Assembly: GCF_900184895.1 (NCBI RefSeq)
Contig: NZ_FXZK01000008.1
Span: 62,001 to 126,000 of the forward strand
From: Flavimaricola marinus
GTDB lineage: Bacteria; Pseudomonadota; Alphaproteobacteria; Rhodobacterales; Rhodobacteraceae
DNA: 64,000 bases
Direction of reading: 5' to 3'
Positions 1 to 9,494 of this stretch are shown here, in pieces. The position numbers were made by a program, and so were the translations under genes. The notes under the pieces were generated by a model. The model saw nothing but the letters and a program-made list of their open reading frames with translations, searched no databases and was not told the DNA's origin. Position 1 is the first letter of the stretch. Every line of letters begins with the position of its first letter.

Positions 1-1
1 C

Positions 2-2110
2 CGGCCCAAGGCGATCGATCTCGACCCCGCGCAAAGCGCCGCCGCGCAGGCACAGAGCCTGTTTGTCGAGCTGGCCACCCCGCATGGCCGGATCGAGGTG
101 GGCTATCCCGGTGGTCAGCGCACGATCTTCCGCTCGGCAGAGGTTGCGGTGGCCGATACGGTCACCCCGCTGCCCAAGGGCGCCGTGATCCTCGCCACCG
201 GCGGGGCGCGCGGCATCACGGCGGAAATCCTGCGGCCCTTTGCCGCCGCCGGGGCGCATCTGGTGCTGATCGGGCGGTCCAACCTGCCCGGCCCGGAGGC
301 GCCCGACCTGGCGGCGCAGACCTCCACCGGGGCCTTGCGCAAATTCCTCGCCGGTGCCGCCAAAGAGGCCGGCGAACAGGTTACCCCCGCGATCATCGAA
401 CGCAAGCTCGGGGCGGTGCTGCGCGACCGTGAGATCCGGGCCAATCTGGCCGATCTCGAAACGGCGGGCGGCACGGTGGAATACCATGCCACCGACATGG
501 GCGATGCCGCGGCGGTGCGGGCCACGGTCAAGGCGATCACCGACCGGCTCGGCCCGGTCCACGGCGTCATCCACGGTGCCGGCGTGATCGAGGACAAGAA
601 GATCACCGACAAGACACCCGACAGCTGGGATCGGGTGATCGAACCCAAGCTGATCGGCGCCCTCGCGCTGGCCTCGGCGCTGGACGGCACGCCGCCGAAA
701 TTCTTCACCCTCTTTGCCTCGGTCGCGGGTCGCTATGGCAATTCGGGCCAGACCGATTACGCCACCGCCAACGAAGTGCTGAACCGGATCGCCTCGCAAC
801 TGTCGGCGCGCTGGCCGGCGACCCGCTGCATGGCCGCCAACTGGGGCCCGTGGGCGGGCACCCGGCACGGGGCGGGGATGGTCTCTGACGGGGTGCGCCA
901 GAAATTCGAGGCGCAGGGCGTGACCCTCGTCGAGCCTGACGGCGGTGCTCTGGCGTTCTTCCAGGAGCTGACCCAGGGCCCGGCAGATGTGACCGAAGTG
1001 GTCTTCGGGGCGGGCCCGTGGGAGCGCCACGAGACCGACCGCGCCGAAGAGCCCGCAGGCGAGACGCCGGCTGCGGCCGCTCAGGCGCCGCAACTGGTGA
1101 CCGAGACCGCCGCGGCAACCGCCGAGGCTCCGGCCTCTGCAACACCGGGCCGATACCCGTTGATCCTCGACGCCACGCAGACCCCGGCGGACCGGGGCGG
1201 CACCGCAATCCGGCGCAGCGTCGATCTGGCGACCGATCCGTGGATCGGCGAACACCGGATCGGCGGCACGGCCGTGCTGCCGCTCGCCGTTGCCGCCGAA
1301 ATCGCCGCCGAGGCCGCCGCCGAGATCTGGCCCGACTGGCAGGTCGTGGCGCTGTCCGATCTGCGGCTCCTGTCCGGGCTCAAGCTCGAAGCCGACGCCC
1401 CCCGCGAGATCGACATCGTCGGCACCGGGGCCGAACATGGCGACGCCGCCGGCTTTGCCGCCCGGGTCGAACTGCGCGGCGTTCCGAACAAGAACGGGGG
1501 CGGCCGGATCGCGCGGGCGCATTACCGTGCCTCTGCGGTCATGGCGCCGATCAACGTGGCGTATGAGCCGGATGAGGCGGCGCTCGAACTGGCCAACGAT
1601 ATCCTCAGCCTGCGCACCGCCGCCTCGCCGGTCAGCGCCCATGAGGCCTATCGCAAGACTCTGTTCCACGGCCCGGTCTATCAGGTGGTCAAATCGCTGG
1701 CCGGCCTCGATGCGCGCGGCGTTCTGGCCGAGGTCGGGCCCAGCCGGGCAGGGGACTTCGGCGCCACGGACGGCTGGCTCTTTGATCCCGGTCTTCTGGA
1801 TGCGGCGGCGCAACTGGCGTGGGTCTGGTCCAACGAGGTCCGCGGCGAACCGGCTCTGCCCAATGCGATCGGGCGGCTCACCCGGCTTGGCACCGGGGCG
1901 GCGCGCTACATGGTCTTGCGCCTGCGCGATGACGTGACCGCGCCGCAGGTGCTGGCCGATGTGGCCATCGCCGATGAGGACGGCACGCCGCTGTTGCTGA
2001 TCGAAGGGCTGGAAAGCACCTCCGACGCCGGGCTCAAGCGGTTCTCCGGCTGGGAGGGAGAGATCCTCTCCGACGTTACCCACACAGCCAGCGATCAGGC
2101 GGCCGAATGA
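2..2110 (+). CDS. Polyketide/PUFA-like synthase, C-terminal part (KR-DH), 5' truncated by window
   Basis: The frame is open from the first bases, so the true start lies outside the window; about 702 residues are visible. A ketoreductase comes first, with an NADP-binding GGARGIT motif near visible residue 70, catalytic Ser near 240 (FASVAGRYG) and Tyr near 253 in YATAN. After an Ala/Pro-rich linker comes a hot-dog dehydratase with an intact HxxxGxxxxP motif (HRIGGTAVLP, His near 418) and DxxxQ (LLDAAAQ, Asp near 600). It should reduce and dehydrate beta-ketoacyl chains on a carrier protein in the cytoplasm. The KR style recalls PfaA-type PUFA and enediyne synthases, whose KS, AT and ACP would lie upstream. 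The stop overlaps the next start (ATGA), so the two synthases are translationally coupled. KR-DH identity is firm; the product is unknown. Confidence 0.9.
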   Translation, partial: RPKAIDLDPAQSAAAQAQSLFVELATPHGRIEVGYPGGQRTIFRSAEVAVADTVTPLPKGAVILATGGARGITAEILRPFAAAGAHLVLIGRSNLPGPEAPDLAAQTSTGALRKFLAGAAKEAGEQVTPAIIERKLGAVLRDREIRANLADLETAGGTVEYHATDMGDAAAVRATVKAITDRLGPVHGVIHGAGVIEDKKITDKTPDSWDRVIEPKLIGALALASALDGTPPKFFTLFASVAGRYGNSGQTDYATANEVLNRIASQLSARWPATRCMAANWGPWAGTRHGAGMVSDGVRQKFEAQGVTLVEPDGGALAFFQELTQGPADVTEVVFGAGPWERHETDRAEEPAGETPAAAAQAPQLVTETAAATAEAPASATPGRYPLILDATQTPADRGGTAIRRSVDLATDPWIGEHRIGGTAVLPLAVAAEIAAEAAAEIWPDWQVVALSDLRLLSGLKLEADAPREIDIVGTGAEHGDAAGFAARVELRGVPNKNGGGRIARAHYRASAVMAPINVAYEPDEAALELANDILSLRTAASPVSAHEAYRKTLFHGPVYQVVKSLAGLDARGVLAEVGPSRAGDFGATDGWLFDPGLLDAAAQLAWVWSNEVRGEPALPNAIGRLTRLGTGAARYMVLRLRDDVTAPQVLADVAIADEDGTPLLLIEGLESTSDAGLKRFSGWEGEILSDVTHTASDQAAE

Positions 2111-5100
2111 CCCTCACTCCCAATGCTGCCCGGAGCCCGCGTGCCACCGAACGTGGCGATATCGCCATCGTTGGCATGGCCTGTCTGTTTCCGGGGGCGG
2201 ATACGCCGCAACGGTTCTTTGCCAATATCTGCCAAAAGCTCGAATTCATCACCGACCCGCTGCCCTCATGGGGGGCGGAGCGGTATCTGAACGGCATCGA
2301 CGGGACGCTGATCCCCACCGTGCGCGGCGGCTATCTGGGCGAGGCCTACGCCGCCGATATCGCCCAGCTCGGGGTGATGCCGTCCTCGGTCGACGGGTCC
2401 GAGCCGGATCACTTCCTGGCCCTGCGGATCGCGCGCGCCGCGCTCGAGGATGCCGGTGCGCTGAGCGCCGATCACGCCCGGACCGGCGTGGTTCTGGGGC
2501 ATTCCAGCTACCTGCACCGGGGCAATGCGGCGATGGTGCAGCACGGGGTCGTGCTGGATCAGACCCGCGAGCTTCTGGCGCAGCTTCTGCCCGGCGTGGA
2601 CCCTGCGGTGTTCGACCGGATCCGGGCGGCCATGGCCGACCAGCTTCCGCCCTTCACCGCCGATATGGCCCCCGGCCTCGTGCCCAACGTGATGACCGGG
2701 CGGATCGCCAACCGGCTGGACCTGCGCGGGCCGAACTACATCATCGACGCGGCCTGTTCCTCGGCGCATCTGGCGGTGCAGGCGGCGATGATCGAACTGC
2801 GGGCCGGGCGGTCCGACATGATGCTCGCCGGCGGGGTCAATGCCTCGATCTCGGCCGAGGTCTATATGGTGTTCAACCAGCTCGGCGCTCTGGCGGGTTC
2901 GGGGCAGGTCAGACCCTTTTCCGAGGGGGGTGACGGCACCCTGATGGGCGAGGGTCTGGGCGTTCTGGCACTCAAACGGGTCGAAGACGCGCTCGATGCG
3001 GGCGACCGGATCTATGCGGTGCTCAAGGGGCTCGGGCAGTCGTCCGACGGCAAGGGCTCGGGCATTCTGGCGCCCCGGATGGAAGGCGAGATGCTGGCCA
3101 TCGAACGGGCGATGCTCGACGCGGGCCAAGACCCGGCGCAGCCCGATATCCCCGGCCTGATCGAATGCCACGGCACCGGCATCCCGCTGGGTGACAAGAC
3201 CGAGGTCGGCGCGCTCAAGGGCATGTTCGGGGCGCGGGCCGAGAACGGCCTGCCCGTCACCGCCATCGGCTCGGTCAAATCGATGATCGGGCATTGCATC
3301 CCGGCGGCAGGGGCGGCGGGCCTGATCAAGGCCTCGCTGGCGCTCTATCACAAGACGCTGCCGCCGACGCTGTCGGACAAGATCCGCACCGGGCTGCCGG
3401 TGGACGAAACCGGGCTTTACGTGAACACCGAAACGCGGCCCTGGATTGCGGCTCCCGGGGTGCTGCGCCGTGCGGCGGTCAATGCCTTTGGCTTTGGCGG
3501 GATCAACGCCCACGCGATCCTCGAAGAGGCGCCCGCCGCGGCGGACGAGCCCACGCCGATGCACTGGGCCGAGGAGCTGTTCCTGCTCTCGGCAGACAGT
3601 CCCGCCGATCTCGCCGTCAAGGCGCGGACGCTGGCGGCTCATGCCGAACGGCACGACCGCGCGCCCTTGGCCGCGATTGCGCAATGGGCCGTCGCGAATG
3701 CAGGCACAGGCCCCGCGCGTCTGGCTCTGACAGCCTCCAGCCGCGACGATCTGATCGAAAAGCTCGGCAAGGCCGCCACCCGGCTTGAGGGCGACAAACC
3801 GACCTTCCGGCTGCGCTCCGGCGTGGTGGCGGCCGCAGCCCCGATGGGCGGCAAGCTGGCGTTCATCTTCCCCGGCGAAGGGGCGCAATATCAGGGGATG
3901 CTGGCTGAAATCCTGACCGCCTTCCCCGAGGCGCGGGGCTGGTTCGATTTCTGGGACGGGCTGTTCCCCGACCGGGATATGCCGCCCTCGGCGAGCGTCT
4001 TCCCACCGCCCACCACGCTGGACGCCGGCTTGGCCAAGACACTGAACGAGCGGCTCTTCGGGCTCGAACTCGGCTCCGAGAGCATGTTCATCGCAGCCCA
4101 GGCGCTGATGGCCGTGCTCACCCGTCTGGGGATCAGCCCCGACGTGGTGGTGGGCCATTCCTCGGGCGAGCATTCGGCGCTGGCCGCGGCCGGCGTCTTT
4201 GGCGGCATGGGGCCCGAGGACCGCGACGATTTCGCCACCCGGATCCGCAGCCTGAACGATCTCTACCAGGCCATCGAAGAGGCGGGCGGCATCGAAGGCG
4301 GTGCGCTGCTCACTGTCGGCGGGGTGGCGCGTGACGACATCCTCTCGCTGACCGAGGCCGACCCGGAGGTGCATCTGGCCCTCGACAACTGCCAGCATCA
4401 GGCGGTGCTCTACGGACCCCGGGCCAAGATGGAAGAGGTGGTCGAGACGTTGCGGCCAAAGGGCGGCATGTGCTCGTTCCTGCCCTTCGACAGGCCCTAT
4501 CACACGCCGCTGTTTGCGGATGTCGCCGAAAAGGTGGCGGGTGTCTACGCAGGCATGGATTTCCGGCCTCCGACCCTGCCGATCTGGTCCTGCGCCACGG
4601 TGCAGCCTATGCCTGCCGACGCCACCGAGATCCGGGCGCTGGCGGCGTATCAGTGGGCGTCGCGCGTGCGGTTCACCGAAACCGTCGAGGCGCTGCATGA
4701 CGACGGGGTGAAACTCTTCCTCGAAGTCGGCCCCTCGGCCAATCTCACCGGCTTCGTCGAAGACGCGCTCAAGGGGCGCGACGCCCAGGCGTTGCCGCTC
4801 GACAGCCGCCGTCGCGGCGGGCTGGCGCACCTGCTGCAAAGCCTCGGGCGGCTCTGGGTCGCCGGCCGGGATTTTAACGCAAACGCGCTGTTCGACGGGC
4901 GCGGCCTTGCCGGCGTGGATCTGGCGGCAGAACAGCCACGCGACCGCAAGCGGCCGATCACCAACACGCTGGCCTATGTGCGGCTGCCGCAAGAGATCGC
5001 CTCCGAGATCTCGGCCGACCTGATGGCGTCCCTCGGACAAGGGCCTGCGGCACAGCCGGTCGGCGCCCCGACGGCCCCGCTTCTTTTGGCCCCAAATACG

Positions 5101-6927
5101 GCCCCCGGAGGGTCCACCGCCGCGCCACGGCCGCAGACCGTCGAGGTCAGCGCCACGGAGCCGGCCAGCCTGACCGGCGAGATGGGCGGCTACTTCGGGG
5201 TCATGCAGCAGTTCCTCGACATGCAAGGCACCGTGATGGAGGCCGTGATGGGAGGCACCCCGATGACAGATCCGGCCGAGTGGCAGCCGCCGCTTCTGCA
5301 CCGGGTCACCGTCAGCGACGAGGGCCTGACCGCCGAGAGCGATTTCGACCCGCTCACCGATCCGTTCATCGCCCAGCACGTGCTCTATGCCGATGAGGTC
5401 TCCGACACAGACGGCACGCTTCAGGCGCTGCCGGTGCTGCCGCTGGCCGTCTCGATGGAGATGGTGGTCGAGGCGGCGGCCGTGCTGACCGGGCAACTGG
5501 CCGCGCGTCTCGAAAACGTCGCCGCCCGCGATTGGGTGGCCTTCGACGCAGGCCCCGCCACGCTGACGACGACGGCGCGGATCATCCCCGGCGAGGATAC
5601 CCGCGTCGCGGTGCAGCTCCTGCGGGGTGAGGCCCTGCTCTTCGAGGCCGAGGCGGTGATCGAGCCCGGCCCCGATCTGCCCGACCTGCCGCCGCTGGCA
5701 ACCCCCCGGGCCCCGGTCTGGCGGGACGATCAGCTCTATTCGACGGGCATGTTCCACGGACCGCTGTTCCAGGGGGTCGCCAGCCTGACGCAGTTCGACG
5801 AGGGCGGCCTCGACGCCACCCTCACCGACATGCCGCTCGACGATTTCTTCGGCCATGGCGAGGCTCCCGAAGGGCTGCTGCTGAACCCGGCCCTGCTCGA
5901 CCAGCTTGGGCACGTCACCGCCTTCTGGATCGCTCAGGGGGCGGGGACGGATTTCAGCTCCTTCCCGTCGTCGATCGACCGGATCGATCTTGGCGAGGCG
6001 CGGGCCGAGGCGACTGCCGGGGCGACCATCTCGGGGCGCATCCAGTTCCGCGATGCCCATGACGCGCCCACTCCGGGGCCCGCCGAGGCGCGGTTCCTGC
6101 AGGGCGATTTCGAGGCCCATCTGCCCGACGGCACGCTCTTGATGCGGGCGTCGGGGTGGCGCGACCGGTTCTTCCGGGTGCCGCATGCCTTCTACGAGGC
6201 GCGGTTCCGGCCGCGCGACGCGTGGTACGGCGCGCCGCTGACCGTGTTTGACACCGGGCCGGATGTCACTGTCTGGCAGGTGCCCGCCTTCCCGCATGGC
6301 TTCTTGGAGGACGCGGGCGGCATCTGGATGCGGGTGCTGGCCACCACGATCCTGTCGGCGGCCGAGCGGGAACAGTGGGCGGCGATGCCGGCCACCGGCA
6401 AGCGGCGGCGTGATTGGATCGTCGGGCGGATCGCACTCAAGGAGGCGGCGCGGGCCTGGATCGCGGGACAGGGCGGGCCGTTGCTCCTGCCCGCCGACAT
6501 CGAGATCGCCGTCGCCGAAGGCGGCAAGCCCTTCGTCGACGGCAGCGCCCTTGGCATGACGATGCCGGAAATATCGCTCAGCCATGCCCAGGGCACGGCC
6601 GTGGCCGTGGCCTCCCCGCCCGGCCGGGCGGCAGGGATCGACATGGAATTCAGTGGGCGCACCGATCCGGCGCTGTTGGCCGATGGCGGCTTCGGGGCCG
6701 AGGAGCTGGTGTTGATGAACGGGACCGATCCGCTCATCGGATGGTGCGCCAAGGAAGCGGCGGCCAAGACGCTGGGCAGCGGGCTGACAGGACGGCCCAA
6801 ATCCTTCGTGCTCACCCGGATCGGGGCGGGCAGTGCCCAGGTGCAGACGCCGGACGGTCGGAGCATCGCCGTGTCTTTGGCGCAGCAGGGCGACGCGGTC
6901 TTGGCATTGGCGGTGTTTGGCGCATAG
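2107..6927 (+). CDS. Polyketide/PUFA-like synthase KS-AT-DH with C-terminal 4'-phosphopantetheinyl transferase
   Basis: This 1606-residue multidomain synthase has four recognisable domains. The ketosynthase spans about 15-475, with Cys217 in DAACSSAH, His355 in ECHGTG and His396 in IGHCIPAAG. An acyltransferase spans about 590-910, with nucleophile Ser685 in GHSSGE. A hot-dog dehydratase spans about 1060-1390: His1091 is present, but the HxxxGxxxxP motif is broken by an insertion, while Asp1265/His1269 (LLDQLGH) are kept. The C-terminus is a phosphopantetheinyl transferase at about 1440-1600, with GIDMEF (Asp1512, Glu1514) and WCAKEA (Lys1549, Glu1550). I found no ACP Ser motif, so it must work with the upstream protein or the free ACPs of this locus. 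The built-in transferase could activate those carriers. The start overlaps the upstream stop. The domain set resembles enediyne and PfaA-type synthases, but the order is unusual. Confidence 0.9.
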   Translation: MTLTPNAARSPRATERGDIAIVGMACLFPGADTPQRFFANICQKLEFITDPLPSWGAERYLNGIDGTLIPTVRGGYLGEAYAADIAQLGVMPSSVDGSEPDHFLALRIARAALEDAGALSADHARTGVVLGHSSYLHRGNAAMVQHGVVLDQTRELLAQLLPGVDPAVFDRIRAAMADQLPPFTADMAPGLVPNVMTGRIANRLDLRGPNYIIDAACSSAHLAVQAAMIELRAGRSDMMLAGGVNASISAEVYMVFNQLGALAGSGQVRPFSEGGDGTLMGEGLGVLALKRVEDALDAGDRIYAVLKGLGQSSDGKGSGILAPRMEGEMLAIERAMLDAGQDPAQPDIPGLIECHGTGIPLGDKTEVGALKGMFGARAENGLPVTAIGSVKSMIGHCIPAAGAAGLIKASLALYHKTLPPTLSDKIRTGLPVDETGLYVNTETRPWIAAPGVLRRAAVNAFGFGGINAHAILEEAPAAADEPTPMHWAEELFLLSADSPADLAVKARTLAAHAERHDRAPLAAIAQWAVANAGTGPARLALTASSRDDLIEKLGKAATRLEGDKPTFRLRSGVVAAAAPMGGKLAFIFPGEGAQYQGMLAEILTAFPEARGWFDFWDGLFPDRDMPPSASVFPPPTTLDAGLAKTLNERLFGLELGSESMFIAAQALMAVLTRLGISPDVVVGHSSGEHSALAAAGVFGGMGPEDRDDFATRIRSLNDLYQAIEEAGGIEGGALLTVGGVARDDILSLTEADPEVHLALDNCQHQAVLYGPRAKMEEVVETLRPKGGMCSFLPFDRPYHTPLFADVAEKVAGVYAGMDFRPPTLPIWSCATVQPMPADATEIRALAAYQWASRVRFTETVEALHDDGVKLFLEVGPSANLTGFVEDALKGRDAQALPLDSRRRGGLAHLLQSLGRLWVAGRDFNANALFDGRGLAGVDLAAEQPRDRKRPITNTLAYVRLPQEIASEISADLMASLGQGPAAQPVGAPTAPLLLAPNTAPGGSTAAPRPQTVEVSATEPASLTGEMGGYFGVMQQFLDMQGTVMEAVMGGTPMTDPAEWQPPLLHRVTVSDEGLTAESDFDPLTDPFIAQHVLYADEVSDTDGTLQALPVLPLAVSMEMVVEAAAVLTGQLAARLENVAARDWVAFDAGPATLTTTARIIPGEDTRVAVQLLRGEALLFEAEAVIEPGPDLPDLPPLATPRAPVWRDDQLYSTGMFHGPLFQGVASLTQFDEGGLDATLTDMPLDDFFGHGEAPEGLLLNPALLDQLGHVTAFWIAQGAGTDFSSFPSSIDRIDLGEARAEATAGATISGRIQFRDAHDAPTPGPAEARFLQGDFEAHLPDGTLLMRASGWRDRFFRVPHAFYEARFRPRDAWYGAPLTVFDTGPDVTVWQVPAFPHGFLEDAGGIWMRVLATTILSAAEREQWAAMPATGKRRRDWIVGRIALKEAARAWIAGQGGPLLLPADIEIAVAEGGKPFVDGSALGMTMPEISLSHAQGTAVAVASPPGRAAGIDMEFSGRTDPALLADGGFGAEELVLMNGTDPLIGWCAKEAAAKTLGSGLTGRPKSFVLTRIGAGSAQVQTPDGRSIAVSLAQQGDAVLALAVFGA

Positions 6928-7008
6928 GGGAAAGGGATGAAGGCGTTAGCCTTGTCGCAACGCTTTTGAAGCACTACTTGCAAGATCAGAGCAGAAGAAG
7001 GGGCAAAA

Positions 7009-7332
7009 ATGTCCGAGGACGCAGCAAAAGAGAAGAAGCCCGCACCCGCGGTCGATCCTTTTGACGAATTCAAGGAAATGCTTGCCGAGCAGAGCGAACG
7101 GCAAGGCCGGTTGCGCCATGTTCAGCAGTTCCTGAACAGCCCGATGTTCTTTGACCTGCGCGATCAGCCCATGGTGGTCTCCGATCCGCCCGAAGTGATC
7201 GAAGAGCGCAAGAACGATCTGGACTACCGGATCCGGGTGCTGGAATCGCTGATCTCTTTGTTGATCGAAGAGCGCGACAGTCTCGACAAGACCATATCCA
7301 CGCAAGATCAGGTGCAAGAAGCCGCCGAATAG
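7009..7332 (+). CDS. Small charged helical protein of unknown function
   Basis: This 107-residue protein has no family I recognise. The first 15 residues are Lys/Ala/Pro-rich, and the rest looks almost wholly helical and charged. The C-terminal stretch (DYRIRVLESLISLLIEER, about 70-87) has heptad spacing typical of a coiled coil. There is no signal peptide or membrane segment, so it is probably cytoplasmic. AAGGGG sits a few bases before the ATG. It lies 81 bases after the KS-AT-DH-PPTase gene on the same strand and may be co-transcribed with it. It converges with the next gene, leaving only 15 bases between stop codons. A scaffold or partner of the synthase is a guess from position only. Confidence 0.75.
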   Translation: MSEDAAKEKKPAPAVDPFDEFKEMLAEQSERQGRLRHVQQFLNSPMFFDLRDQPMVVSDPPEVIEERKNDLDYRIRVLESLISLLIEERDSLDKTISTQDQVQEAAE

Positions 7333-7347
7333 CGGCTGTCTGCGGTC

Positions 7348-8346
7348 TTAGGCCGGCGGTGCGGCAGCGTCCGGGCCGTCATCGGCCTGTGGTTGCGGGT
7401 CGTCCGGCTTTGGCTCCGGCTTTGGCGGGGCATATCCCAGCTTCTCGGCATGGGCGCGGACCGGCTCCCGAAATCCGACCCCATCCGTGCGCCACGGCAG
7501 CGGTCCGTCCAATTGGGCGGTCTCGGGATCGGGCATGGCGGCGGCCAGATCGGCAAAGCTCTGGATGGTGCCGGCCACATGTGCGCCCATCGGGCCGGGG
7601 CCGGCAAAGGGCGAGCGTTCCGGGGACATCATCGCCTTCTGGGCGACCCCGGTGGCAGGCAGGCCCAGAGCGCGGGCGAGCCGGGCCAGAAGCGGCCGCG
7701 GGTCGCTGGCCAGTTCGGCGGCCTTCACGTCGATCACCTGCTGATCCTCGTCCAGATCCGCCAGAAACTCGGTGATCGCGGTCTCGGCCATCAGCCAGAG
7801 CTCTTGCGGATCGGGGGTCGGCGGATCGGTGCTTTCGTCGAACGAGCCGGACAGCTGGATCGCCACCTGACCGTTGGTCGTGCTCCACAGCAGACGGCCG
7901 TATTGATGCGGGTGCAGATGCAGATGCAGATAGGTGGCATCCGGGAAATTGGCACGCAGGCGGCGCAGGCTGGCCTTGTCGAACACCGTGGCCGTGACCG
8001 GGATCACCATGCGGCGGGGGGCGATCTTGGCGGCCAGTTCCTGTGCCACGGCCCCGGTCGACAGATAGGCGCGGCGGGTCATCCAGCGGCCGGCCATCTC
8101 GACGGAGAGCTGGGTCTGCTCGCCGGCATAAAGCTGGGCAATGGCGCGCAGCAGCCCATGCACCTGGGTGGAGCGGATGCCGATCATCTCGCGCTGGAAC
8201 ACGTCGATGGTGACCATCTGTTCGAGGTTCAGCTCCGGCAGGTCATAGGCGGCAGGGCCCTGGCCGAGGGCTGCGGCCAGCGTCTGGCTGGGCAGGCCGG
8301 GAGCGGCCAGAATGATGACCGGAGGCGGAAAATCGTCTGTGTTCAT
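7348..8346 (-). CDS. Sulfotransferase-like protein with degenerate PAPS-binding loop
   Basis: The 332-residue protein aligns by eye with the divergent neighbour at 8609-9484. Both begin with a short beta strand and a loop, then share similar GLPE/DLPE-NL segments, a GLLRxxAxxxxGEQT segment and a W-x-x-RR segment. In the neighbour the loop is APPRSYTS, the 5'-phosphosulfate-binding loop of sulfotransferases; here it reads AAPGLPSQT, without the Arg-Ser. The 3'-phosphate motif LTRHPRTQGKS is replaced by LHLHPHQYGRL. The fold is therefore probably kept while cofactor binding is lost, suggesting a pseudoenzyme or regulatory partner. The C-terminal 30 residues are Pro/Asp-rich and look disordered. 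I chose the ATG at 8346 (MNTDDF), where homology begins, over upstream in-frame starts. Confidence 0.75.
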   Translation of the reverse strand: MNTDDFPPPVIILAAPGLPSQTLAAALGQGPAAYDLPELNLEQMVTIDVFQREMIGIRSTQVHGLLRAIAQLYAGEQTQLSVEMAGRWMTRRAYLSTGAVAQELAAKIAPRRMVIPVTATVFDKASLRRLRANFPDATYLHLHLHPHQYGRLLWSTTNGQVAIQLSGSFDESTDPPTPDPQELWLMAETAITEFLADLDEDQQVIDVKAAELASDPRPLLARLARALGLPATGVAQKAMMSPERSPFAGPGPMGAHVAGTIQSFADLAAAMPDPETAQLDGPLPWRTDGVGFREPVRAHAEKLGYAPPKPEPKPDDPQPQADDGPDAAAPPA

Positions 8347-8608
8347 ACTGTCAATTCGGGCCTTGGTCAGCGCCCGTTGAAATCCGGGCCGGCGGTCGTC
8401 GCCACCATATGGGGGCCACCTTGCACAAACAAGGCTGGGGCGGCAGAAACCGGGCCGGTTCAGAGCTTTGCAGAACCGGGGCTTCCGGGGCGCGGGCGGG
8501 CCCCGAAGACAGGGCAGGCAGAGCCAGCCCAAGGTTGCCTTGGAAGGGGTGTGCCGATAGGTAGATGGGGCGGATATTGATATCGACCCTCTTATTCAGG
8601 ATAGCGGC

Positions 8609-9484
8609 GTGAGACCTCCTCTTTTCATCATTGCGCCCCCGCGATCTTATACCTCTGTCGTGGGCGGTATGCTGGGTCAGCATCCCCAAACCTACGGCCT
8701 GCCCGAGGTCAACCTCAGCCACGGCGAGACGCTGGGCGATATGTGGGACTCGGTCCCCGGCGCGGCCAATTTCGGCACCGCCGGCCTGCTTCGGCTCTTG
8801 GCCGAAATCCATGAAGGCGAGCAGACCGAAGAGGCCGTCGTGCGCGCCCGGCAATGGGTGCTGCGGCGGCCGCACTGGACCGGGGCCAAGGTGTTTCAGC
8901 ACATCCAGAAACAGATCGGCGATCGGATGATGGTCGAGAAAAGCCCGCGCAACACCATGTTCACCGACAACATGCAGCGGCTGCTCAAGATGTTTCCCGA
9001 GGCCAACTTCCTGCACCTGACCCGGCATCCCCGGACCCAGGGCAAATCGGTCAAGGACCTGATCCGCGACACCACCGGCGGCGAGGGGGCCAACGATCCC
9101 GAAAAGATCTGGCTGCGGCTGCAGTCGAACATTCTCGAATTCGCCCAGGAGATCCCGGTGGGGCAGTATATGCGCATCAAGGGCGAGATGCTGCTGCGGG
9201 ATCCGACCTTCTATCTGCGCCAGATCTGCGAATGGCTCGATATCGACAGCAGCGATGCGGCCATCGAGGCGATGCAGCATCCCGAGACGTCGCCCTTCGC
9301 CTGCATGGGGCCACCCTCGGCGCCCGCTGGCAACGACCCGAACTTCCTGACCAGCCCGACACTCGATTTCGAACGTCTGGCCCGGATCAAGGAACCGCCG
9401 CTGGACGGCGAGATCGAATGGAAGAAAGGGCATGAGTTCATGCCCGCCGTCAAGCGCATGGCGCGCCAGTTTGGATATGCGTGA
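8609..9484 (+). CDS. Sulfotransferase family protein
   Basis: A 291-residue cytosolic sulfotransferase-type P-loop protein, expected to move sulfuryl from PAPS to a hydroxyl or amine of a small molecule or lipid. The 5'-phosphosulfate loop is at residues 9-16 (APPRSYTS), followed by VEKSPRN near 110 and the 3'-phosphate motif LTRHPRTQGKSVKDLI near 136-152. It starts with GTG, with AGGA seven bases upstream. Divergently placed from its degenerate paralogue, it is followed ten bases later by the propeller-like protein gene, so those two are probably co-transcribed. The acceptor cannot be read from sequence; a product of the neighbouring synthase is the natural candidate. Confidence 0.85.
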   Translation: MRPPLFIIAPPRSYTSVVGGMLGQHPQTYGLPEVNLSHGETLGDMWDSVPGAANFGTAGLLRLLAEIHEGEQTEEAVVRARQWVLRRPHWTGAKVFQHIQKQIGDRMMVEKSPRNTMFTDNMQRLLKMFPEANFLHLTRHPRTQGKSVKDLIRDTTGGEGANDPEKIWLRLQSNILEFAQEIPVGQYMRIKGEMLLRDPTFYLRQICEWLDIDSSDAAIEAMQHPETSPFACMGPPSAPAGNDPNFLTSPTLDFERLARIKEPPLDGEIEWKKGHEFMPAVKRMARQFGYA

Positions 9485-9494
9485 AGGCGAACCG

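Noticed and set aside
2266-6585. 1439-residue open frame on the minus strand opposite the synthase
   Set aside because: Shadow of the KS-AT-DH-PPTase gene in GC-rich DNA; Arg/His/Pro-rich and without any domain.
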